Below, in pieces: positions 53,730 through 64,000 of a stretch of 64,000 bases of DNA. The notes under the pieces were generated by a model. That model saw only the letters and a list, made by a program, of their open reading frames with translations. It was not told where the DNA came from and ran no database searches. The stretch is from Arcuatula senhousia (lineage: Eukaryota > Mollusca > Bivalvia > Mytilida > Mytilidae): contig OZ020307.1 in NCBI GenBank assembly GCA_963971305.1, positions 3,299,501 through 3,363,500 of the forward strand. The letters are read 5' to 3'. How positions within the stretch are numbered: the first letter of the stretch is position 1; every line of letters starts with the position of its first letter. The position numbers and the translations under genes are program-made.

Positions 53730-56540
53730 ATTTATTATGTATACCAGTAAGCTTTTAATTGAGGTTTTATAAATATTTTTGAAATGTAGGTATTAAAAAG
53801 ACAGAAGTTTAAGTTTGACAGACAAAATGATAAAAGATTGAAGCAGATTTTAGACATGTAACAGTAACTTTTGTGGTGTAGTTGGAGACAAGTACCCCAG
53901 AACATGTCAACTTATTGTTAAGACTATGGAAATGGAACTTCAGGAATGTGATGCTGGCAAATTATTTTCAAAAACTGTGTAATACATTTTAATAGTGGTA
54001 CAATGTATTTCATTTACTATTCTGAATCTGAATTGATATCATCTATAAGTTTTCATATTGACGAATATGATTAACACCAAATTAAAGCTAGAATGCATAA
54101 GTTAATAAGAATTGATCTTTTTTTATAATTTTATCATGTTTGTAGGGCTCTGTAACATTACTTTACATAAGGAAGTAAAATTTATTACATATAAATTTAA
54201 ACACTTACAAAATCATGTTTTCAAGGTCATTTTTACATTGTACATGCATACAACCTCAAACATATTTTAGTAAAGATTCACTACATATATAATCAAATAT
54301 AAATGTTGAAAAATATCACAGAATGTTGGTCATAAAATAATTTCTCAACAATTAACCACAAGTTAATTCTTTGTACCCCCAACTTGTTAGGAGAGGGGGC
54401 TATATTGTAATCACCCTGTCTGTCTGTCTGTCCATCGGTTCAATCTCTCGTAACAGTTTTCTTGGTTTTTACTTTAGGAATTGATTTCAAATTTGGTAAA
54501 CAGCCCTAGCATAATGAGTTGTACATTGCTTCCCCTTCCAAGTCATTTTGTCATCTTACCTTCCTTTTTTAAGCGTCAAAAATGAGAAATTTTTCATAAC
54601 AGATTTCTTGGCTTCTTCTAAAGGGATTGATTTTAAAATTTGGGACACAGCTAAAGTATGATGAGTTGAACTGTGTCTCCCTTCGCACTCCATTAAGTCA
54701 TCTACTTCCTGTTTTCTGAATGGTTGAGTGGCAGGTATGTTTAACTCGACTTAGTGCGACCCCTTGTTTGTCCTACTGTTGGATGGACTAACAGCCCCAA
54801 TCACTACATATCAAAATACCCCTATATTTTTCTAAGTGAGGTTTAAAAGATAAATGTCTAGTCACAAAGGTGTAAGTAGATCTTATAGTTGAATCCTTAT
54901 GTATGGAGCGATATAAGTTAAGATAGATACTCTTTAGAATGATATTCATCCTTAATGATAAAACATATTACAAGTGAGACTTTAAAACATTTCCTGCTTT
55001 AGAAAGTAAATATTTACTTCTTTCAAGACAATATTTATCCTGGCAAAAACTTCCCTAATCTAAATACTTTTTACTTTACAAATATCTAAGTTGATAAGGA
55101 ACACTTCATTTCATAGCCAATTATGTCTATAACTAATGAATTAAAACTCTTAAGTTGATGTTATAAGCTATTTGATTACCAGAGAAAATGTTAGGTCATT
55201 TAATCGTTTGTCACTGATAAAGTCTGATAATAAATGTAATAAATGACAAAATGATATTCCTAGACTGGTGTCAAATAGATTAAATAAAAGGACACTGACA
55301 AAAATTGAGAAGGCACTATCAAAGACAGAAAAAAGGTTTTTTGCATTATCATTATCTAATATCAAAGCAACTGAATGTTGGATGACAATGATATAGATGA
55401 AAAATTCAAGCTGGCATTTAATAAATCAAAGAAAAATAATCATGCACATAAGACAGAGAAATAATGATTTAGATATCTGTCAAAGATTTTACATAATTGC
55501 TTTAACTAAAAAGCTTTGAAATAAATTTATTAAATGAGGGAAATCTATAAGTATTCTTAAAACAAACATCTTGAAATTTTTTCCAACATCTCTCAGTTTA
55601 AATGTAAAATTTCACCCTTCGGGTTCACCAAAACAATTGATAAAATCAATCTCAAAATAAAAAAGTCCTATATTCTATATCTCACAGGAAATTAAAACTT
55701 TTCCATAAAATAAATACATACTTCAACAGGAAAATGTGTGACAAGTTTATAGAGATGTTCTCTTACAAGGAAAACAATGACATCATGTTTCTATTTAATA
55801 AATCAGAAGTACATGTATGTTTATACATGTAATTTTTATTTTACACTTTCATCATTCGACTGTCAGGATTTTTCATACATTAATCTGAAATATGCCAAGA
55901 ATCCAAACCCAATTATTTCAGAAATATAGAATGGTGACCTGAAGTTTGGTTGTAGATTACTTATTGTACATATCAATGTATATTTACTAGGAAAGTAAAC
56001 AATATCTGAGGAGTTTCTTTCATTCCCTCAAACCATCTTAAAATATACAGGATTGTGTATGAAAGCTTAAATGCATAACAATAAGTGTTGATGTTTCTAA
56101 TTAAACTTCACACACACACACAGATAGATGAGGAAATTTTTTTTTATAAAATTTTCAGACAAAATCACTGAATTTATAAATACTATAAACAATTTCCAAA
56201 AGTCTTTTATATTTTTCCTGAGAAACATACATTAAAACTTTAAAGTCTGAGAGACCAGGTTTTGTGACCTTTGCATACTGTACTGTACACCTTCAAATGA
56301 TGAAAACAATAATAGCAATAAACAAAAGTTACTAACAAAACATTTGCATAAAAAACATTCCTTTATGAAGCCTAAGGCACTTATTTACCCTTCCAGCAAA
56401 TGCTGAAAACTGTAGCATTGACCTGACCCAGGGCCTTTGATAGTAAAAACATATGAAATACATAAAAAAACTTAGTTCAGAATGGCATGTTTTTCTATCT
56501 AAAGAGTTTAAAGTGATGTATCAATTATATAATCATAACT
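53730..56540. other. Intron; eroded repeats at 54.38-54.77 kb
   Basis: CCCCCAACTTGTTAGGAGAG and GTCTGTCTGTCTGTCC begin a repeat with two similar halves (CTTGGTTTTTACTTTAGGAA and CTTGGCTTCTTCTAAAGGGA). The rest is AT-rich and not recognised. Confidence 0.4.
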
Positions 56541-56670
56541 AGAGGCTCCCAGGAGCCTGAATCGCTCACCTGATCTCTTATGCCAAAGTTTGAATTTTCA
56601 CAAACTTTCAAGTATACCAAGTTGCAAAACAATCCTTTCAGTGGTTTCAGAGAAGATTTATGGAAATCAG

Positions 56671-58232
56671 CAGGCGCGTAGCAACCCGTACGCAAAAAGG
56701 CAGTTGCGTACACATGGTCAATTCAGCAAAAATGAAAAATACTGTTTCTAAATCAAATTTAGCAAAACATCTTTACTGTTTATCCTTTCTCCACTGGCCA
56801 CTATCACCTTCTACAGAATTGTTGATAAAAAATATTTCATTTTTTTACCCACCTATGTCATGTATTAAGTAATAATAACAAAGGGCACACTTTTCGTTTC
56901 CAAAATATAAAAAAGACTTAAACTAGAGCTAACCCTCCATATTTTGTTATTTACAATCTGTTTATACATGCACCTCCGCTAGAAAGTGTATATGTAACTA
57001 CTTTTGATAGGGTGAATCATTGTACGCACGCCCGTTAGCCGTGCACAATATCTCAGGGTACCGTTTCCTAATCCTCAAACTCATACACATTGATTTGCGT
57101 GAAACTCAGTTTACACAATCTTTGTAAATTAATGTAGCTGTAGGTATTATAGAGTAGGGGGTCGATTTTTTTTAAGTCGATATAAATGACCAGAATTCAA
57201 GCCCCTGTGGTATTTGTGTGCAGTTTTCCATTTTTTATTACGTATTAAAGGGGCATAAATATTTCAAAATCCATAACACCAAGACAAAGCCATGGCCAGG
57301 GGATTGAAACCCCGTATTTTCAGTTTACGATCACAAGGTGTTTCCTATAAATATTCCATGATCAAAGTGCCCATAAAAGATCACAAAATTCCGTAAGGAC
57401 AGAACACAGCTACAGCTAGGAGGAAGACCGAGTAACATAAACATTGTGATTTCAGTAACTCTCTACCCCCTCTTCATCTTTTTTGTATCTACATAAAAAT
57501 TGTATGCATTGCTTTAACTTGAAAATAAAAATTCAAAAAAAAAATGTTAACTTGTTTAATTATAAATAAAATCGTTGTGCTGCATTTACGTTTGTCATTT
57601 TACATGAAACAGAAAAAAATACCGTCTTGAACACAAACATTCATAGGTCAAGAATCTCTACGGTATAGGAAACTTAAAGCCATGACTACACAGAGATCTA
57701 ATTTCTTGTAAAATTAAACAACTATACAAAAATTTTTGATTTTATATTAGTCTGTATTTTGGGACCGACAAACTTTTAGGAAGGAGGCATTGTTTTTTTT
57801 TCTGATCAGAATTTTTTTTTTCGCGCAAGGAAATACTATTCATTTATTTTTTTTTAATAGAAGATGAGATTTGAAGTGTTTACGACACAACCTTAATATA
57901 TAGCCTTCAATGTTGGCATGACATTTTTTTCATAACAAACGTTATTTCATATATCAGGATACCTTTTGCATAGTATTTTTTTCCAATAAACTTCAGCTGC
58001 CAGAATATTTATATTGACTCCAAATATTTTTTTGGAAAAACCAAGGCCCACCTTTCAAGTTAAATGGTCGGTTCTTTATCACGGATAACAACGATTTTAG
58101 CCTTCGTTTTTGCTAAATCCAAGTAGCTTCCGGGGGGCTTCGCCCCCCTGGACCCACTGGGGTCCTTAAGCGGCCCCCAGACCCCTCGCCATAGTTTTGC
58201 GTATTCTTCATTTCTGCCTAGCTACGCCCCTG
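56671..58232. mobile_element. 1.56-kb non-autonomous DNA transposon
   Basis: Ends CAGGCGCGTAGC and GCTACGCCCCTG are imperfect inverted repeats, flanked by ATCAG on both sides (56666-56670, 58233-58237). The related module at 59.0 kb has the uninterrupted AAAATCAGTGTAAATTAATG. CAG ends resemble hAT, but the duplication looks 5 bp rather than 8. It contains nested repeats at 57.15-57.21 kb (GAGTAGGGGGTCGATTTTTT) and 57.76-58.08 kb. Confidence 0.65.
57757..58085. mobile_element. MITE-like repeat, inverted relative of 5804-6010
   Basis: From GGGACCGACAAACTTTTAGG to CAAGTTAAATGGTCGGTTC, with A/T-rich TTTTTTTC blocks. Ends are inverted copies (GGGACCGAC / GGTCGGTTC). Confidence 0.5.
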
Positions 58233-59589
58233 ATCAGTTTAAATTAATAGAAAAATACAGTTAAAAGGCAATAACTCCTGTAAATGCTGAACATGAAAAG
58301 TTGCTTCAGATTTTCTCTATCTCTTATACTTTTCGAGTTATAAGCCAAAAACAATGGTCTGACCCCCCTGTTATATTTTTAGCAATGGTGGCCATGTTGG
58401 TTGGTCGACATGTATATAATTCACAAAATTGGTAGAGGACATCCTAAAGATCAAGTGTACCAAGTTTCAAGGCAATCCCTTCGGTGGTTTCAGAGAGGAA
58501 GATTTTTGTAAATCAGTTAAAAATAATGGAAAAAACAGTTAAAGGGGAATAACTCTTAAATGGCTGATCTGACAATTTTGACCCTCAAAATCATTTTAGT
58601 AGATCTGAATGAGCTTAACAATTTGGCAATGCTAACTTTTCCTCTAGCTCTAAGGGTTTACAAGATATTGTCCAAAAACTGCAAAAATGGTCAATTTTGA
58701 CGATTAAAGGGCAATAACTCCTATAATGAGTCGTTTCACAATTTTGACTCAATGGAGAGATTTGTAGAGCTTTTAATGCTGAACATGAAAAGCTGCTTCG
58801 GATTATCTCTATCTCTTCTACTTTTTGAGTTATAAGCCAAAAACAATGGTCTGACCCCCCTGTTCTATTTTTAGCAATTGCCGCCATGTTGGTTGGTCAA
58901 CGTGTATATAATTCACAAACTTGGTAGAGGACATCCTAAAGATCAAGTATACCAAGTATCAATGCAATCCCTTCAGTATATGTGGTTTCAGAAAAGAAGA
59001 TTTTTGAAAATCAGTGTAAATTAATGGAAAAAAAACAGTTAAAGGGGAATAACTCTTTAACGGCTGATCTGACAATTTTGACCCTGAAGTCATTTTTGTA
59101 GATCTGAATGAGCTTAACAATTCTGTAATGCTAAGTTTTCCTCTAGCTATAACAGGTTTCAAGATATAGTCCAAAAACTGCAAAAATGGTCAATTTTGAT
59201 GATTAAAGGGCAATAACTCCTATAAGGAGTCGTTTCACAACTTCGACTCAATGGAGAGATTTGTAGAGCTTTTGATGCTGAACAAGAAATGTTGCTTCAG
59301 ATTTTCTTTATCTCTTATACTTTTTGAGTTATAAGCCAAAACAATGGTCTGACCCCCCTGTTCTATTTTTAGCAACGGTGGCCATGTTGGTTTGTCGACA
59401 TGTATTTAATTCACAAACTTGGTAGAGGACATCCTATAGATCAAGTATACCAAGTTTCAATGCAATCCCTTTAGTGGTTTCAGAGAAGAAGATTTTTGAA
59501 GAAAAGTTAACGGACGGACGGACGGACGACGGACGCTTAACGATGACAATAGCTCACATGACCTTTCGGGTCAGGTGAGCTAAAAATGT

Positions 59590-60205
59590 AAAACAAGAAT
59601 ATGTCCTAGACATGATGTCCTGCAGTGCAACATAGTCTTTTTTAACTATCACTGAACACTGAGGTTGATGAAAAAAAATTGTTAAAGAGATTTGTAGTTG
59701 TCCATACCCTGATGCATTTGTGTATAAAGTTTCATGATGATATCATATGTCCTTCTTACATGGAAAAGTATATGTAGCTTAAACCTGATTCAATATTGAC
59801 ACACAGATAAATGTACCCAAACATTATATGGCCCTCTTCTTTCAAAGGTATGGCATAAAAATTGACAAAATGTCTCAACCTTTAGGAAAATCCTGATGGT
59901 AAATAAGTGAGGCTTTTCTTGTATTGGTCAGTGGCTATTGCTAACAAAGAATGCTGTGATTGAGTTCTCAAAGGATATCCCATACATACTGAAGTCTTTA
60001 TTGCAAGAAAATTGAAATCCAATTTTCTTCAATATCCATCAGCAATAAACAGTACAATATGATGTACTTCATGTAAAGTTCTATCAAAATCCATCAAGAA
60101 ATTAAGAAGGAGTTCGTTGCGCTTACAAGATATGTGAAGAGATGAACAAACAGAAATACAAGATGGTTCCTTTATACCCTAAATTGGACGAGTGTAAAAT
60201 AATAA
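59590..60205. other. Intron, nothing recognised
   Basis: No gene or repeat recognised between the modular repeat and the zinc-finger exon. Confidence 0.5.
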
Positions 60206-60210
60206 CTTAC

Positions 60211-60425
60211 GCTGTGTTGTAAAGTTCTTGTCACAATCCTCACATCTGAACACCAGTGGTGTATGTGGATGTTTGAAGTGTTTATGTTTCTCGTATCTGT
60301 TCCTCGTCCTAAACACTCTGTCACAGTATTCACACTTCACCGTCATATTACCTCCCTTCTCATGAATGTTGACGTGACTTTTTAGACTGGTACTGTTACT
60401 GAACCCTTTCCCACACAAACTACAC
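60211..60425 (-). CDS. C2H2 zinc-finger protein, middle exon
   Basis: Acceptor ATTTCAG before 60425 and donor GTAAGT at 60210. Codes fingers CSLCGKGFSNSTSLKSHVNIH and, after a linker, CEYCDRVFRTRNRYEKHKHF-KH, then CEDCDKNFTTQ, the first half of a finger completed in the next exon. All have C-x2-C-x12-H-x3/4-H spacing. Phase agrees with both neighbours. Confidence 0.9.
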
Positions 60426-60429
60426 CTGA

Positions 60430-63160
60430 AATGTATTAATGTGAATATATGTATAAAAGGGTTCTTTCAACATTTCAATATAGAATGTGATCTTTATGAG
60501 TTTTCTTTTAACTAAAACAAAAATGCTTAAAGAGTAACAATGGCCTTGCTTGTGTTTGACATTCAAACCCAGGGAGCTTCATGTAGGAAAATATTCGCTC
60601 ACTTGGGGCAGAACGAGAACAACCTGGGTTATGACATAGCAATATAATATTTAACCAAGGTTGTTCCAAATGTACACTTTTATTTGTTAAAAAGATCATT
60701 GACCCATTCAAAACAGAGGTCATCAGCGGTTTTTTTATATTTCAACCCGGGAAAAATAATCTACCCAGGCTGCCCAAGGAGCGAATGTCGAACACGGCCA
60801 AAATGTCACAAAGTTAATGTGAGTTTCAAAACTAGCATTTTAGAAGTTATTCAAAAAATCTGTCAAATCTAAAATTTGCAAGATTTTGTTCCACAGGTAG
60901 TAAGTACATGTGGGACGGAAACTGACCTGAAATGGAGTCCCACATTATGAGACCCAATGCTGAGGCCACGTCGAATTAATTACTTGTTCGTTGGACCGCC
61001 CGCATGTGAAATTGTTTCCTTAAGAAAAAAATATAAATTTCTTCCGCCCGCATTTACCAGAAACCCGCCCGTGTCCGGAGCCGGAAGTTGTGTTCAAAAT
61101 TTTTTTTTATCTCCGCGTTTGAAAAATATTTGTCTTTTGCAAAAGTAAACAACCAAAAAATTGCCGATTTTCAACCATGTAATCTTATAAATTGTCTAAT
61201 CGCTTGTTAGTTAAGTTTAGTGCTCCAATATTGGAGATACATTCAGGATAAAAGACGTTAAACTTAAACGATTGAAATTACGTTTCATTCCCCTCAAACA
61301 AAACACTCCGATGAAAACAATGAAATCTGTTGCCACCGAGTAAAAGTATTGTTACAAAATACGGCAATTGCATGTCAAATGGAAGACTCTTACATTGATT
61401 TATTTAAAAACATTCATAACATTTAAAGAATGCCATATACGGTGTATAGTCGACCCCTTTTATTGATAGATTCAAGTTCCTGTGGTATTTTTCCTCGGAT
61501 GACCTCAGTTATACATGTAAAAACAACATGGTTCAAATTGAAAACATTAAGGAAAATCCCTAACTTATGTGTAAGGACAATAATGGGATATTAATGACAC
61601 CATCTATGAACATCCAATTCACCATTGACCAAGGATTGTTTTGTAATATTTTTTTAATAAATATTTACAAATTGTTATTGTTGTTTTATGTTTTTTTTTG
61701 TGAATAAAGATAGGAAGTTGTTTTTCTTTTTAATATTTTATTTTAAAATTATGCCTTGCCAGCAAGATTTTGGGACATAGTCATACTTGTTTGGTGTAAT
61801 TGACTTTCTCTTGGTCTGCTTGAGGCTATTGATAGTAAGCCAAGACAGCAACTCTTCAGAGAAAAAAAACAACTAAAGACAACTATTTCCTGCTTAAATA
61901 ATATATTAATCAATTGATAAAGCCATAAACCACTGAGAACAAGCATTTGTTATACTTTAAATAGAAGTTTTTTAATATTTCACTTATTTTCTTCAAAAAT
62001 AAAAATAATCGCTCGCTCGCCTCACTTTTACATTAAAAACCAGGAAAAAAACTTTTTAAAAATATAAAAACAAGTCGCTCGCCTAAAAAAAAATCAGTCG
62101 CTCCTAAAAATTAGATTTTCAGAAAAAAAATTTATAAAAATAATTTCGCTCGCTCGCTCCTTTTTTTAAAAGTCAAAATCCAAAGAACAGGAAATTAATT
62201 CTGTGTGGCCTGATGCTTCAAATATCATGGGCTATGATAAGTACATGTAGCATGTAGTTGCTGAGAAAACTGTTATGAAATAATTTTCTGCTGCCTGACA
62301 CTCATAATTTTATAACCCGATATTTCATCCTTGAAATCCAGCAAAAATGGCTTTCCTTATCAACCAAACATCACAAGACCAGTTTGCTTTCACTATATTT
62401 CTATGGTGAATTTGAAAAAAACTTTTGCAACCCTACATGCCCATTTTACGGGTTGAAATAAAATGGTCTTCAAAATTTTGTTTTGTAAAAATAAATCTAG
62501 AAAATTATTAACAGGCTATCTAAATCAGATGAGCACTTAATTCAAAGTATTAATTTTGAAAGTGTTTAAAAGATCAAAGTGAAAACAAAATGGAGGTCTG
62601 ACAAAAATGTCAAAATGAAAAAGGTGACAATGACAATCTCTATTCATAGCTGGATTCTGATATTGTCCGCAAAATTGTTCAAAATGATCTTTTGTTGAAG
62701 GAAGTTAGCTCAAAGGTAGATTTACCTTGCTTTTAAACACTAAGTGCTGATGTCACTGAAGAAATACTTGCACTCAATGGTGAATTTGTTGTTTATTTTG
62801 TTGAAATGTGTCAATAGAGTATGTGATTATGAATGTATTTGTCAGTTTTCAGATTGAGAACTTGAAATTGCAGGTTTAGTGTTACTGACATTGTAAAGAA
62901 TTCTACTTAAACCAGTGCTAGGGCCCACCCTAGACTTGCAGAGAGGTGTAAGCCTAAACTGTACCTTGAAGGCCTCACTGAGACTTTAAGATGAAGAACA
63001 GCAATAAGAGCCTTTTCTTTGTTTTACTTTAATATTTATAATTTGATTTAGTGCCATGCATACATATATATCCCTTCATTTTTTAGATTTACTGACAGTC
63101 TGAAGAACACTGACAATCTTGCTAATAGGCATAAAATGTGATAAACAGGTTTGAAAATTA
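60430..63160. other. Intron with eroded repeats
   Basis: Runs of TCGCTCGC at about 62.01-62.16 kb and a GC-rich block near 60.95-61.09 kb belong to interspersed repeats of unknown class. No exon with proper splice sites was found here. Confidence 0.45.
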
Positions 63161-63165
63161 CGTAC

Positions 63166-63286
63166 AAATAAGTATCATTGTTGGTGTGACTCAACATGTG
63201 AAGTTTCTTTGTCTTTAATGTGGTGAATCTCTTCTTACAGTGATCACAACCAAAAGGCTTAACTCCGGTATGCTCATATACATGGC
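63166..63286 (-). CDS. C2H2 zinc-finger protein, upstream exon
   Basis: Acceptor TTTTCAG before 63286; donor GTACGT after 63166 (the only donor that joins in phase, giving TYL-CSLCGKGF). Codes the end of one finger (HVYEH), the TGEKP-type linker TGVKPF, and the finger CDHCKKRFTTLKTKKLHMLSH. The gene continues beyond the right edge of the window, so the start and any N-terminal domain are not visible. Together the three exons hold five complete fingers plus one half. Confidence 0.85.
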
Positions 63287-63356
63287 CTGAAAATAGATAT
63301 CAAAGAATCACAACCAAAGTATGTTTATATACATGTACATGGCCTGAAAATAGATA
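63270..63356. repeat. Local duplication of an exon edge and acceptor
   Basis: CATATACATGGCCTGAAAAT at about 63274 is repeated as CATGTACATGGCCTGAAAAT at about 63334, preceded in both by a CACAACCAAA stretch. The duplicate carries a second copy of the acceptor region (minus strand) 60 bp upstream in the intron. Confidence 0.6.
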
Positions 63357-63359
63357 AAT

Positions 63360-64000
63360 TCAATATGAACAGAGGTGCAACAGCAGACTTGCTGCATTTT
63401 ACTAACCAAAACTATTATAAAATACTAAAATAGTTTAGTTTTTGTCAAGAGGCCACTTTTTGAGAAATTAACTAACACTTTTTACTGACCTATATCTTGA
63501 GTGAAATTCCCCTTAATCACTAGGGCTCCTTCTTTTATGGAATGCAACAATATCTCAAAGTTTCTTAAAAATTGGTTGAAAACATTTTTGAGTAATTGTC
63601 TGGATTCAACTTTTTAAAGATTTTTCTTTTCTGCTGCTGCCACCTTGACCTTAAACAGAAATTCCCAAAATCAATTAGGTTCCTGTTTAAATGGTATGTA
63701 ACAATATCCCAAAGTTCCATAAAAATTGGTTGACAACTTTTGGAGTTAATTTTGGAACTAATTCAAGAAATTTTCTAACATTTTTCTGCCACTGTGACCT
63801 TGATCTTGAACGGATTCACCTCAAAATCAAGAGGGTTCATCCTCCTAGGGTATGTAGCAACATCCCACAGTTTCAGTAAAATGGGTTAACAACTTTTGAG
63901 TTATGTACCAGAAACCAATTGTTGAGGCCTGCCCGAAGTAAGATAGCAACAGACCTAAAAATTAAAACTCAGATATAGGACACTGTGCTGCATACCAAAT
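63360..64000. other. Intron to right edge, nothing recognised
   Basis: Diverged repeats with CAACAATATCTCAAAGTTTC / CAACATCCCACAGTTTCAG and ACCTTGACCTTAA motifs; no further exon seen. Confidence 0.45.

Larger units (their letters stand above)
56541..59582. repeat. Large modular repeat element, split by a 1.56-kb insertion
   Basis: Same ends as 52.07-52.95 kb: AGAGGCTCCCAGGAGCCTGA at the left, GGTCAGGTGAGCTAAAAA at the right. The right part has three modules of about 450 bp with GGTCTGACCCCCCTGTT, GGCCATGTTGGTTGGTC and TTGGTAGAGGACATCCTA, ending in GGACGGACGGACGACGGACG. Non-coding. Confidence 0.7.

Overview
The window looks like nuclear DNA of a bivalve mollusc, most likely a marine mussel or a relative. 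This is inferred, not proven. The evidence is: AT-rich sequence, long introns, a lineage-specific cluster of intronless class A GPCRs, many short palindromic DNA transposons and SINEs, and Penelope-like retroelements (PLEs) of the Naiad type, including one with in-frame UGA codons, a trait reported for clam and spider Naiads. No bacterial or viral gene is visible.

Genes. Five intact, intronless rhodopsin-like GPCR genes lie on the minus strand at 10.6-11.6, 25.9-26.9, 28.2-29.2, 37.0-38.0 and 44.1-45.1 kb. A sixth survives only as a promoter plus its first codons, and that start region has been amplified into a 78-bp minisatellite (12.0-13.1 kb). GPCR1 and the dead gene pair with GPCR2 and GPCR3 as two copies of a two-gene block. 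From 49.7 kb to the right edge runs the 3' half of a C2H2 zinc-finger gene (minus strand, three exons visible, introns of 2.7 and 9.9 kb).

Mobile DNA. The largest element is a decayed Naiad PLE (18.9-23.95 kb, minus): N-terminal GIY-YIG endonuclease, CxC linker, reverse transcriptase. Its endonuclease half has five UGA codons in one frame at cysteine-like positions and no UAA or UAG among them, and a SECIS-like hairpin lies just after the RT stop. About nine further fragments of its 3' region are scattered through the window. Also present: a second PLE-like RT family (16.6-17.9, 29.9-30.2, 40.2-40.8 kb), LINE fragments, a tRNA-derived SINE, a miniature LTR element (TRIM) whose LTRs contain a tRNA-like Pol III promoter (35.1-35.6 kb), and several non-autonomous DNA transposons whose insertion sites can be read from uninterrupted paralogous copies.

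Layout: 0-10 kb repeats only, including a 3.3-kb element with perfect long terminal inverted repeats; 10-45 kb GPCR cluster interleaved with retroelements; 45-64 kb zinc-finger gene with repeat-rich introns. In three places (a GPCR start codon, a GPCR stop codon, the zinc-finger stop codon) a gene edge has been tandemly duplicated.
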